In this document: positions 53,438-63,554 of the stretch, piece by piece
How positions within the stretch are numbered: position 1 is the first letter of the stretch
Layout of the letters: each line of letters starts with the position of its first letter
Origin: Fragilariopsis cylindrus CCMP1102
Taxonomy: Eukaryota > Bacillariophyta > Bacillariophyceae > Bacillariales > Bacillariaceae
Reading direction: 5' to 3'
Length of the DNA: 64,000 bases
NCBI GenBank assembly: GCA_900095095.1
Contig: FMBT01000340.1
Span: 1-64,000, forward strand
Translations under genes and position numbers: made by a program
The notes under the pieces: generated by a model
Seen by the model: only the letters and a program-made list of their open reading frames with translations
What the model was told of the DNA's origin: nothing
Database searches by the model: none

Positions 53438-54655
53438 TTATACCGTATAAACAGTATCTAAATATTTTACAATTTCTTCACTTTCGTACATTTCTACACC
53501 AGTATTTGGATCAACTAGGTATGGTACCTGGAATCGTCCAGTTTTTTGTATCATTATATCTCTATTAACTGATCCTCTACTACAACTTATCATATTATGT
53601 GGTAGACATAATGAACATAATTTTTCACGTACCGGTCGTACAAATGGTGATGCTTCATTACCCCATATTTCAATTGGTATCATATCTTCATTATCGGGAC
53701 GTGCGTTCATTTGTTTTCTTTTACATGGCATACCTAATACTACAGCACATAATGACGATGTAAAAATTGAAAACCCCCCAAATGTGATTGGCCATAATGC
53801 TTTACGATCATAACTAGTGACATCTTGTGGACCATAATTTGTTAATAAATATTCAATTTGATCATTGGATTCAAATAAACCTTGATCGGTATTTGGATCA
53901 TACAAATATGGTACAGTTCGTCGTCCAGTTTTTTCATATAATTCAGTTGAAAAGTTACCATCCCGTGCACCGGGACATGGACGATATTCCACTGTTAAAT
54001 CTAATAAATTAATTATTTCACGTACACGTTTACAATATGGACTTGAATCATATTCATACAACACTAAAGGAATAGTTGGTCGAGGTACATCATTCTTATT
54101 TGATAGAACAGAACTTGTATCTCTTACAGAAAATGGACCAAGACGTAAACTGTACAGTAAAGGATTATCACCATCATTACTACTGTTGTCATCGTCATTA
54201 TTATTATTGTTATTGTTATCATAAAACAATGTATCGAGTTTCCATCCCAGAACAAATGTACCTGTTCCTAAACGTAATGCAAATGCTATAGCTGATTTTG
54301 TAAATTTTATCAAATCAGTCGAGGGTGATATTTGTAATGGTTTTGGTTCTGGCTGAACAAAATCTAGAGGTCTTTCAACTTTTGGACCACGACGACGAGA
54401 GGATGTTTTAGATCCATTCTCATTCTGAAATAAATTATCCAAAAAACTATTCTGTAACAAAACTTTGCTCGGTGTTGTATTTTGACGACGATGGGAAGAA
54501 GAAAGGGAAGAATCTACAATCTTTGTTGTTCTTGTTGTTGTCGGAGGAATCACAACGAAGGAATCAGAAAAAGATATCAAACCACCGAAACAGATAAATG
54601 ATATAAATAGTAGAACTCTAATACGACTTGACGCCGTTGTCATTGTCGTTGTCAT
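53438..54655 (-). CDS. Plastid-type protein with two tandem GST_N/thioredoxin-fold domains
   Basis: 405 aa. The leader IRVLLFISFICFGGLISFSDS|FVVIPPTT is a signal with an S-F junction, followed by a Ser/Thr/Arg-rich transit-like segment. Two GST N-terminal thioredoxin folds follow: LVLYEYDSSPYCKRVREIIN ... GRRTVPYLYDPNTDQGLFESNDQIEYLL (~residues 195-280) and IEIWGNEASPFVRPVREKLC ... GRFQVPYLVDPNTGVEMYESEEIVKYLD (~320-400). The cis-Pro (TVPYL, QVPYL) and ES-x-x-I motifs are intact. The first domain keeps one active-site Cys (SPYC), the second has none (SPFV). There is no C-terminal GST helical domain. Similar tandem proteins occur in plant chloroplasts. A redox or glutathione-linked role is inferred. 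Confidence 0.82.
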   Translation of the reverse strand: MTTTMTTASSRIRVLLFISFICFGGLISFSDSFVVIPPTTTRTTKIVDSSLSSSHRRQNTTPSKVLLQNSFLDNLFQNENGSKTSSRRRGPKVERPLDFVQPEPKPLQISPSTDLIKFTKSAIAFALRLGTGTFVLGWKLDTLFYDNNNNNNNDDDNSSNDGDNPLLYSLRLGPFSVRDTSSVLSNKNDVPRPTIPLVLYEYDSSPYCKRVREIINLLDLTVEYRPCPGARDGNFSTELYEKTGRRTVPYLYDPNTDQGLFESNDQIEYLLTNYGPQDVTSYDRKALWPITFGGFSIFTSSLCAVVLGMPCKRKQMNARPDNEDMIPIEIWGNEASPFVRPVREKLCSLCLPHNMISCSRGSVNRDIMIQKTGRFQVPYLVDPNTGVEMYESEEIVKYLDTVYTV

Positions 54656-55222
54656 CGAGAGAGTAGCGACGATGAAAACCGAATCGAATCTTCCTCGTTG
54701 TCGACTTTGGTGAGAGACAGGGAAGGAAGAATAGAGGTTGTTGAGCTTTTCGTACTATTAATAGTACCTGTTCTGGTGGTCGCTTTGAACTCTTTGCTGC
54801 GCCGCTGGTAATAAGTGTACAGTAGGATTGATAGCATGGCGACAACTAACAACAAACACCAAACACAATAGAAGGCAGGCAAGCAAAAGCATGATCTCAC
54901 AAAATAAAACGTCAGTTGTTGGATCTTTTGTACTCGGGACTGAATGTTCGCTGGGACTCAAATGTGTGAACGCAGCGACGCACGCAATTCTCCATTGCGT
55001 GTAAAACTCCGAAAGATTTTTTTCTTTTCACAACAAGCATCACAATATGAACACATCACACATGTCATGAAAAGAATGTCGGCTTCATCGGTAATCGTAT
55101 CTTTCTTCTTATCGTCTTACAGTACATATTATATTCTAAGTTGTCGTTTCAAGAAACAGTACTATTAGCCATCATTATTGTTGATATCATTGCAGTTGCA
55201 AAGAAGTACTTTAGATACAATA
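54656..55222. other. Intergenic, divergent promoter region
   Basis: Lies between the divergent GST-like and bestrophin genes. No gene seen. The A/T-rich leader of the bestrophin gene starts about 55170. Confidence 0.55.
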
Positions 55223-55360
55223 ATGCCAGCAAGAACTTTTTCAACTATGTCGCAATTGGGTTTCATCCTGCTTATAGTTGCACTGCTTAACGCATCACCA
55301 TCGGCATCATTCGTTGCACCGTTATTGGCATCCTCTCCCTATAATAAGTATGAAATAAGA

Positions 55361-55393
<33 letters not shown>

Positions 55394-56756
55394 TCATCGT
55401 TGTCGAATGATCTACAGCGACGAGAAAGACAACAACAACGATTCTCTCTGTTATTGTCATCAAAAGAAGAAATTGATTCGAATAATGAAAATATATATGC
55501 ACCACGTCCTGGATCGATGTCTGAATTGTATGAAGAAACAGGAAAGGTGCCATATGGTGAAGATTCGCGGCAGTATAGAAGGACGTGAGTTGAAAAATAG
55601 TTAGAGAAAGTTGATATATTATTTTTAACATTCCCTTACTTTTTTTACCAACAACATTTGTTTCCTACCTCTTCTTCTTCTTCTATCATCACTTTTCAGT
55701 GTATTCTTACGATCAAGCGATTGGTCCAATCATAGGAGTCCTGATCGACTATTTTCTAACTTAAAAAACCTATATCGTAGTGGTATTGCTCGGCAATTAC
55801 AATTAGGTGTCAAGTATGTATCATCTATAGCATTTATTACTATTTTGTGGAATGATATTATATTAAATCCATTATTATGTACATCAATTCCATTACTAAA
55901 ATATTTACCAAAACTTGGTTTACCATCAATGCCATTTACATTATCATCATCAGCATTAGGACTACTACTGGTTTTTCGTACCAACGCAAGTTATCAACGT
56001 TGGTTAGAAGGACAAAATAATATTGCTAAAATTGTATCAGAACTTAAAAATATATTACGTATGACATCAACATGGCTACCACCACAAACACCACTTGAAT
56101 TTGAATTCGAATCTAACAAAGGTGAAGATGAAGGTGAACTTATTATAGAAAATATTGGACTAAAATGTTGGACTGTACTACGTGCATTACAATGTCATCT
56201 TCGTAATACATCTGAGGAAGAAAAAAGTTTTTCTATACATGTACGAAACACACTAGGAAAACTTGATGATGATGACGATGATAATGATGAAGGTAGTACC
56301 GTCAACAAATTACTTAAAAGTAAGGATCGACCATTTTGGGCTATTAATGATTTATCTTCATTGGTACAAACACTTGCAAATCATCCATATAATATTGATG
56401 GTGGTCGATTACGTGAAATGGATAAATCAATTAGTAGTATTACATCAAGTGTCGAGTTATGTACAAAAAAGATTCGTCATCCTGTCCCATTGGTATATAC
56501 AAGGCATACAGCACGGTTCCTGTCATTATGGTTATTACTTTTGCCATTAGCGTTATATGATTCATTCGATAGTACATCTATTTTAAGTCGATTACTACTT
56601 ATACCAACATCGTCACTCATATCATTATTCTTTTTTGGTATTGATGAACTTGCCATACAATTAGAAGAACCATTTGGTATATTACCATTAGAATATAATT
56701 GTGCAAATATAAAAGTAATATCAAAGCAAGCGCTATCATGGTATAAAAAGAGATAA
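55223..56756 (+). CDS. Bestrophin-like anion channel (UPF0187/VCCN type), plastid leader, two exons
   Basis: Exons 55223-55584 and 55700-56756. The 115-nt intron starts GTGAGT, ends TTTCAG and is in phase 2; the join reads QYRRTVFLRSSDW. The product is 472 aa. The leader MSQLGFILLIVALLNASPSAS|FVAP is a signal with the A/S-F plastid junction, followed by a Ser-run transit-like stretch coded by (TCG)n. The mature part matches bestrophin-like chloride channels: VSSIAFITILWNDIIL, FTLSSSALGLLLVFRTNASYQRWLEG (the family's LvFRtn.SY.Rw.eg), HPVPLVYTRHTARFLSLWLLLLPLAL, and GIDELAIQLEEPFGILPLE (usual GieEIg.qlEePF.ilpL). Plant VCCN1 sits in thylakoids and tunes proton motive force after light shifts; the same role here is inference. 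An acidic Asp insert occurs at ~265-275. Confidence 0.88.
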
Positions 56757-57558
56757 GAATAATGAGAAGAAAGGAATAGTCAACTTTAATAATATTACCA
56801 TCATACTCATTTGTAAAAACCTAGGAAGAAGAAGAAGAAGAGGAAGGAAAGGACTGAGACAGAGACAAGACGCAATACATCTTGACGGGAACGGAAGCAA
56901 GCATACACATCGCATGGCACAACGAATAAATACGTAGCTATTCTCCGCATCTCACAGGAAGAAGTTACCGATGGTCACATAGCGTGCGATAACACCAACT
57001 ATTTCAGACAGCATGCCCTGTCTCAGTAGTAGTATTTACACAGTAAGTATTTTGCTCATCCTTGTGTTATGACAGATCTGAACCAGCGCCCTTTGACGAA
57101 GAGACATTGGATTCGATATCTCAAGAAGGAGGTAGCAGCAGCAGTGGTTTGCACTACGTTTTATAGAGAAGCTAAAATATAGTATTTTTGGTTTAAAATC
57201 ATTATTTTTACCTTTATTTTGGTTTTAGTGTTCTTATTCTTCCTATTATTTAGTTTAGTGTAGTTGTCATTCATGACACAGAGGAAAGAAATGACTTTTT
57301 TGTCTTATTATCATTATTTGTTATACATGAACATCATCAACCATTAATAATCAATGAGTTAAATTAAATTATATTATTATTACTTACAGTAACTAACAAA
57401 TCCTAATTTATTTGATTCAAAATATGTCCGAGTCCCGCTTTGAAACGTGATTGAAACTTTCCGCTCAAAATTCAAAATAAATCTAAAAATCATTTCACAG
57501 GAGATCATTCATCATCATCATCATCATCAGAAGAAGAAGAAGAAGGAGGTCGATAATA
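56757..57558. other. Intergenic, no secure gene
   Basis: The short frame PFDEETLDSISQEGG (about 57092-57165) follows a GACAG and could be an exon of an unseen transcript, but no upstream exon connects in phase. Otherwise AT-rich, with (GAA)n near 56826 and 57530. Confidence 0.5.
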
Positions 57559-59955
57559 ATGAACACGGCAAAGCAGATAACGTTTTATTGTGATAGTACC
57601 ACACCATCACCTCCATCGTCGTTGCAAGGACAACGACAACGACGACGAAGACGACTGCTGATCCAGCTACCTGTAATGTTATTGCTGGCGATGAGGATGA
57701 TGCTGATGATGATGATGACGCCTCATTATAATGCAGTATTTGTTGTTGTAGACGCATTTATTTATTCATCTCCAATAAACATACAGACGACAACGATGAT
57801 GAGAAGGAGGAGGAGAAGAATCTTTCATGGCAATCTTCGTCGAAATTATTATTATAACGGACCTATCATAATATCCAAATTACTATTATCATCATATAAT
57901 AATAATAATAATATTAATATTTCTATTGATCCATTAGTTACTAGAATTTTTGATGAAGAACAGGAAAGACAAAAGCAAGTACAGGGAGGACGTCGAAGTA
58001 GTGATAATGACGATGGAGAAATCAATGAACTGGATGAGGACGACTACGATAATGATAATGATAATGATAGTTATAGCGATCACAATGAACAGCAGCAGCA
58101 GCAAAAGCAGGATCAACCATTACTATTAATGGAATCATTACGACAAATACAATGTGGTATAATTGAATCATCACGAGGAATACAAGTATGGAAACGAATT
58201 CTAATAAAGGGTAGGGCACCAATTGAATCTGATTTTAATTCTGATTTTGATTCCAATAATCATTATCAACAACAACAACAACAACAACAACAACACCCAC
58301 AAGGTAGTAGTGCTAATGTTTGGCCACCCCAACCATTATTTGATTGTTTAGTAAAATCAATTTCATCCCCATCATTACAATTACCACGATTAGCAGTACG
58401 TCATCCAGAAATTATACCAATTCTATTACGATCTATACTACGACAAGTAATTGAATATGCAAAACAAACACAAATAACAAGTCATAATAGTAGTCACCAA
58501 TCACGAGATGACGACGACGACGAGGAGGAGGAAGAAGAAGATGATGATGACGAGGAATATGACTATTATTCTTCATATGATGATGACGAAGATTTCGATT
58601 ATGAAGACAAAAATGATAACGAAAGTACTACTAGTACTATTATGGATGAGATGATTATAGCACAAGAGATAGCTGATAATTTCATAACTGAATGGGCTGA
58701 TGCTGTACAAGGTATAAATCATTTAGATGATATATTTGGTTACGATCATGATTTGTTAGTAGATAATGACGAAGTAGACAACAGCGAGGACGAAGAAGAA
58801 AGCAATACCTTAGGAGGATCATCATCATCACTTGGTTTTGGTATATCCGATGGGATATGGGAACATACAGGATGGCAGTTATTACCGGTACTTCAAAAAC
58901 AAATATCCAATATACCAGAATTAAAAGAGTTAATGAAAACAATCGGTCGACGTCCAACTGCAGAAGATCAACAACATGATGGAAAATTTGAAAAATTTGT
59001 ACCAAGAAAGCAACATCAAGATGGTGGATTAGGTGCCGAATTTGATCCATATATTAAAAAAGAATCTGTGACTGGTATCACATTTTCAAATAACTTATCA
59101 GAAGTGTTACCATCGGAAGCTATACTACTACGTGAACGACGACAACGACGACGTTGTAGTAGTAGTAGTAGTACCACTACTGGTAATATCGATGATGGCA
59201 ATGGTAACGACGAATCATCATCATCATCATCGTCATTATCTTCATCAGTATTGCGTCGTTTATTTTTAGCTAAAATGGCAGAATCGAAATTATTAAGTTA
59301 TGAATTATCAGGTTGGACCGATATACCTTCTATACCAAAACCAAATTCTTTATACAAAAATCGTCTACCATCTGGTCCGGGTGGACCAATTATTGTTTGT
59401 CTCGATACAAGTTGGTCAATGTCCACAGGTAGACGTGAAAATTTATCAAAAGCTGTTGTATTATCATGTGTTATAGAAGCAAATAAACAAAAAAGGAATT
59501 GTCAAATTGTATCATTTTCAACCTCCAAACAGGTTATTGAATCTGGTGTTATAACACCTGATACTGCAGGCATAAAAAGATTATTAGAATTTCTTTCATA
59601 TAGTTTTGGTGGTGGTACTGACGTTACTGGTGCATTGAAATTTGCTATATCAACATTACTCCTTGAAGAAGTAGAAAATGGAACCAGTAGTAGTAATAAT
59701 AATAATATGGATGCAGCAGATATATTATTAATAACAGATGGTGAAATTTCTGATCCACCGGTGCCAAATCATATAATGGAATCCATAGATAAATTAATTA
59801 AATTGAAGGGTGTGGAGGTACATGGATTATTAATTGGTAAATCAGAAAGTATACCATTATCAAAGCTATGTACTCATACACATAATTTCCTATCACAATA
59901 TGATAATTATGGTATGATTCCAACAACACGAGGGTCCTCACGGACATCGCAGTAA
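57559..59955 (+). CDS. ViaA-like VWA domain protein with probable plastid leader
   Basis: 798 aa, single exon. The N-terminus has a Met/Leu hydrophobic run (VMLLLAMRMMLMMMM) and NAVFVVVDA|FIYSSP, an A-F junction of plastid type. The middle is interrupted by Gln, Asp, Asn and Ser runs. Conserved helical blocks are SLRQIQCGIIESSRGIQVWKR and WQLLPVLQKQISNIPELKELMKTIGRR. The C-terminal ~200 residues form a von Willebrand A domain: GPIIVCLDTSWSMS (MIDAS D-x-S-x-S), FGGGTDVTGAL (the MIDAS Thr) and ADILLITDGEISDPP. This arrangement matches bacterial ViaA, the VWA partner of the MoxR AAA+ ATPase RavA. The conserved GR(R/K)P and GGL-like segments fit. A plastid metal-insertion or complex-assembly chaperone role with a MoxR partner is inference. 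Confidence 0.78.
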   Translation: MNTAKQITFYCDSTTPSPPSSLQGQRQRRRRRLLIQLPVMLLLAMRMMLMMMMTPHYNAVFVVVDAFIYSSPINIQTTTMMRRRRRRIFHGNLRRNYYYNGPIIISKLLLSSYNNNNNINISIDPLVTRIFDEEQERQKQVQGGRRSSDNDDGEINELDEDDYDNDNDNDSYSDHNEQQQQQKQDQPLLLMESLRQIQCGIIESSRGIQVWKRILIKGRAPIESDFNSDFDSNNHYQQQQQQQQQHPQGSSANVWPPQPLFDCLVKSISSPSLQLPRLAVRHPEIIPILLRSILRQVIEYAKQTQITSHNSSHQSRDDDDDEEEEEEDDDDEEYDYYSSYDDDEDFDYEDKNDNESTTSTIMDEMIIAQEIADNFITEWADAVQGINHLDDIFGYDHDLLVDNDEVDNSEDEEESNTLGGSSSSLGFGISDGIWEHTGWQLLPVLQKQISNIPELKELMKTIGRRPTAEDQQHDGKFEKFVPRKQHQDGGLGAEFDPYIKKESVTGITFSNNLSEVLPSEAILLRERRQRRRCSSSSSTTTGNIDDGNGNDESSSSSSSLSSSVLRRLFLAKMAESKLLSYELSGWTDIPSIPKPNSLYKNRLPSGPGGPIIVCLDTSWSMSTGRRENLSKAVVLSCVIEANKQKRNCQIVSFSTSKQVIESGVITPDTAGIKRLLEFLSYSFGGGTDVTGALKFAISTLLLEEVENGTSSSNNNNMDAADILLITDGEISDPPVPNHIMESIDKLIKLKGVEVHGLLIGKSESIPLSKLCTHTHNFLSQYDNYGMIPTTRGSSRTSQ

Positions 59956-60222
59956 TGATTCTCCCAACCTTTGGTGGTCGTGGTTGCGGCCGTGGTCAGA
60001 AGATAAGCCAAGTAGTGGACTACCGAATTAAACAAGAACAGTAGCAAAGTTAATAGAATGATCGGCAGGCTTAATACGGTTGGATGAATCTTTTTTTTTG
60101 CTCTTTTTCTACCGCAACTATACCTATTAGGTTTGATAATATCGGTCCATATACTGTCAGTTCCTTTAGCTGCCTTTCCGATATTTTATAATCCTTGAAT
60201 ATTATTGTCTCTCATGCTAATT

Positions 60223-60708
60223 CTGGCTAACTTCGGATATATAACGGCTGAATATCAAGAATACTTTGTATTGCGTCTTCCTCGATGAGATTACATTTCA
60301 CGACTGCAATATGTTCCAGTTGATCTTTGAATTTAGGAAGGAAGGAAGGCATCAATTTTGTGACAATCCATCCATGCATAAATTGGCGGTACAGTATATC
60401 TTGTTTGATTTGTAAAATATATAATGCTTTTTTAAAAATTTGGAACGCACGAAGCTAACCAATAAAAGTAGTGTAGTAATCCTTTCTTCGTTCCAAAATC
60501 TATCACCCCCTCCAACCCCTTCAAGACGATTACTTGTGGTAAACCAGTTTGATCCATATGTCTTTTATAAGAATAATTGCTTCAAAGACTGGTAATTCGA
60601 TATTTCCGGAGGGATATGAGGAGAACACCTCTATTGGCTCGTAAATCTGTTAATCTTCTACACAAACCCAGTCCGAGATGACAATTGCGCCGTCTCCTCT
60701 GGTAGCAG

Positions 60709-60750
<42 letters not shown>

Positions 60751-60940
60751 CCGTACCTTTAAACATAGACTTTACAAATGCCACCATCCTCATTATCATC
60801 ATTGGTGGCGGTATATTATAGTACCAACAAAAACTGTCAACTCTAATGGCATCTCTAGTTTCAAATGCATTCTGCGGTGCGAGGGGCATAGGAACAAGAA
60901 CGACATCCTCTTTGTTCGTGACCATCGGTTGCGTTACCAT
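60223..60940 (-). pseudogene. Possible decayed gene split by a (TA)n tract
   Basis: Block 1 (60940-60746) starts at an ATG: MVTQPMVTNKEDVVLVPMPL and continues to FVKSMFKGTV, then a stop in the (TA)n tract. Block 2 (about 60460-60223) is an open frame without ATG: RAFQIFKKALYILQIKQDIL ... FLPKFKDQLEHIAVVKCNLI ... ILDIQPLYIRS. The region between holds further protein-like fragments in changing frames. The composition is leucine-rich-repeat-like, but no repeat register is certain. Joining the blocks is speculative. Confidence 0.3.
60713..60746. repeat. (TA)n microsatellite
   Basis: About 17 TA units. Confidence 0.95.
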
Positions 60941-60999
60941 CTGATATGCTTTTATAGTCTATAATTTGAATTCGTGTGATGGCAAAGGCTATTAGATAT

Positions 61000-62094
61000 A
61001 TTATTATAATTGATCATCTGAATCTGTCTGTGTGTTACTTTTCTTCTTCTCATGTCTCAATGTGTTGTCGTTGAAATGAGTCTTGGAATATATAATATAT
61101 GGCATATTTTTAGTTTGTTTAGATACCCAAAAATTTCACCTTTCTTTGAGATTAAGCATCTCGATCCGCAACTATCATGTCATATTCAAACACCAAGGAT
61201 ACGCCATGCGCGGTGCCACTCCACTTAGCCGTCTGCAGATCGGGTCGGTGGGGGGAGGAATGTTTCCTTTTGTCTTTATTTTAAATTATAAAATAATGAA
61301 CACAACCACCATAATGTTGAATGTACATCAAGATGATAATAACAACATTATGATGTCCATGCATTATGTCAATAAATTTACATTTGTACAATGAAATCAC
61401 AGACTGACTGTTGTAGATGGCGTTTATGGAAACTATCTCTTTTCCAATTGATATGAGCAAAAACTTCTGGAAAAGTGTCCGAGAGACAGAGAGAAAACAT
61501 AAGCTTCTTAAATTTTCTTTACTATACTTATGATCTTACCGTGCAAATAAAGGGTACAATGGCAGAGATTACCTATTAGTTTCAAAAGTTACACAACAAC
61601 AAAACGCAAATTCATGCACCACTTGGAGGTGCATGGATTGATGGAGGTTTCCATGCTCCTTTTTTTGATGTAGCATCCACTAAAAAACATCATACACCAA
61701 TGATTTTTACAGACAATCTTCATTTCTCCTATCACAAAAGCATTGACCTTCTAATCTAAAAAGCAACTACTACACTATTGATATCTACCGCTGCTGCACA
61801 AGCAATTGACTCCCCTAATTTGAGGAAAGGTGATGGTAAACAGGTAGTAGAGAAGGTGCCAGTGCTCCACCACAACAAATTCCGTTACCTACCAACAGCT
61901 TTCAAAAAAAAATTCAAGGGAGAGTTTCTCCCTCAAAAATGGTACGAAAACAGTTCTATTGAGACACAGTACGTCTCCGTTCAAGGGCACCTGTCTATTT
62001 ATATACTCAATAGAAGTCCGTTTGCTTTGTATAAGCCACACATACACTGTAGTAGGCCTGTACTTACTTAATTAGTGGCCAGGACAGTCTGAAA
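61000..62094. other. Mostly non-coding; unrecognised frame at 61778-62071
   Basis: The plus-strand frame 61778-62071 (STAAAQAIDSPNLRKGDGKQ ... FRYLPTAFKKKFKGEFLPQK) has protein-like composition but no ATG at its start and no recognised domain. It could be an element-derived remnant. The rest shows nothing supportable. Confidence 0.3.
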
Positions 62095-62300
62095 ATTTGC
62101 GGTTGCAGTTGGGAATCAAACCCGGCAAGTGTAATAGAACAAGAAATGGTGCAGAACATGTGCCTGCGCAATAATTGTTTTGTTTATATACTCAAAATAT
62201 TTACACACTTTGTAAAGATCCACTATCTTATGCTTCAATGGAGATGGTGACAACACACTGGAGAGAGTAAACAGCCCTGGGTTTGAACTGGTACTGTAAT
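62095..62300 (-). repeat. Dispersed repeat with B-box-like motif, copy 2
   Basis: On the minus strand, TATTTTGAGTATATAAACAA, TATTACACTTGCC and GGTTTGATTCCCAACTGCA occur in the same order as in the copy at 7250-7360. A second GGGTTTGAACTGG lies at 62280-62292 on the plus strand. Confidence 0.45.
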
Positions 62301-62788
62301 GTGTCAAATCTTAGTTTATTTTGTCTAACTTTGTCTTCTAAGCTTTTCCTAAAGTTTTTCATTTTTTTTTGCAGAAAACTAACGTAAAAATATCTGCAAA
62401 GACCCAATTTTTTTTAATAGCTTGAAAGCTGTTAACATTCCACACCACCCTTTTGTAAAGTTAAGGATGACCAGAGATCATGATTCCTTGCAATTAAGTA
62501 TTTATTGTTGACAGATATTATAGTGTAGATAATCTATATGTAACTTATTATTTAGTAGCTGCCGCTTCGCTCCTCAAAGTCTTAGAAAGACAGAGAGACA
62601 TCGGTCAAACTGCCGGATTAATCTACATTAGTATTAGTATTTAATTACATTGGTTCATCTCCAAATCTGTCATCAATTGTTTGTGTCTCTACTTCCTTTA
62701 TTACTGTCGTTGCTCTGCTTGTGGATTACTTCTTACCAAGTTTTGTGTACATTTTCAATATCATATGGTTCATTTTGTATGTTTGCTA

Positions 62789-62935
62789 GGCGCGTTCCGG
62801 CTCAACGCGGCGGTTTGAGGGATACTCGCGACTCAAAATTTTGCTTCCGCGTGGAGGTATTTTTTTGTTTGAGTTTGCTTTCTTGAGAATTTAGTTTCGT
62901 GTCCTTCTTCACAACAACGTCGAAGTAACAAAGTG
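62789..62935. mobile_element. Partial copy of the 7847-8811 TIR element
   Basis: GGCGCGTTCCGGCTCAACGC (62789-62808) is identical to the element's right terminus. GCGG.GGTTTG..GATAC and CCGCGT segments follow as in the left end of the full element, then at 62868-62925 the hairpin arm TTTGCTTTCTTGAGAATTTA ... ACAACAACGTCGAAGTAAC. The opposite terminus is not seen, so this is truncated. Confidence 0.8.
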
Positions 62936-63458
62936 AAGACGGACGGGTAAAATCGGAGTATACTACAGGTCGAGCTACAGGTGGAGATACCTCTACAACT
63001 GTTGCTGGTGATGTCGCAGTCGCTGGTGCCACCGCCGTTGAAGTTGGAGCTGTATCATTTAATTTAGTCAAGAGAGACGTCAGAGTCTCTACCAAATTCT
63101 CTGCCGAAACTTCAAGAGCACAGGCTAAGTCAACCTTCAATTCTTCTTGTTCTAAACATAGAAACTTACTTGGAGAACTTTCATGATCATTACCTGTACC
63201 AGTTTCAGTAGGAGGAACCACCTTCCTCCTTGGAGTGGAACTGGAAGTCAAAGAAGATGATACAGACACTGCACAGGCCGGTGATAGTAATGATGGTGGT
63301 GATAATAACAATTGTCGTGAAGCACCTGGAGGTGGCGCTGCAGTTGCCGTTGGAGACTTTCTGCGTCCTCTTTTTTTGTTACTTTCACTCTGTGAAACTG
63401 CAGTCGCCGTCACCCCACCTTGTCTGTGTCCTTTTTTTTTGGTAGTAATTCCACTCAT
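62802..63458 (-). CDS. Low-complexity Ser/Ala/Pro/Val-rich protein whose 3' end is transposon-derived
   Basis: ATG at 63458 gives 218 aa; the frame extends nine nt further only from TTG. The N-terminus is basic (TTKKKGHRQGG, KKRGRRKSP), probably nuclear. Residues ~95-135 (FLCLEQEELKVDLACALEVS, ENLVETLTSLLTKLND) are a helical, possibly coiled segment, and the rest is low-complexity. The last ~45 codons (VVVKKDTKLNSQESK ... SLKPPR) lie inside the TIR-element copy, and the stop TGA is part of the terminal repeat itself. Function unknown. Whether it is transcribed cannot be judged. Confidence 0.45.
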   Translation of the reverse strand: MSGITTKKKGHRQGGVTATAVSQSESNKKRGRRKSPTATAAPPPGASRQLLLSPPSLLSPACAVSVSSSLTSSSTPRRKVVPPTETGTGNDHESSPSKFLCLEQEELKVDLACALEVSAENLVETLTSLLTKLNDTAPTSTAVAPATATSPATVVEVSPPVARPVVYSDFTRPSSLCYFDVVVKKDTKLNSQESKLKQKNTSTRKQNFESRVSLKPPR

Positions 63459-63554
63459 TGTGAACAATCGTATCCTATCAGAGCAGAAGAGGAGGAAGAT
63501 GAAGAAGAGTTAGAAGATGAAGCAGAATAAGGTCTTCTATTGACGTACGGATCG

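Noticed and set aside
57080-57175. Terminal exon PFDEETLDSISQEGG after a GACAG acceptor
   Set aside because: No donor of matching phase in the bestrophin gene gives an open join, and no other upstream exon was found.
62098-62130. tRNA gene on the minus strand suggested by GGTTTGATTCCC
   Set aside because: No acceptor stem, D arm or anticodon arm can be folded around it.
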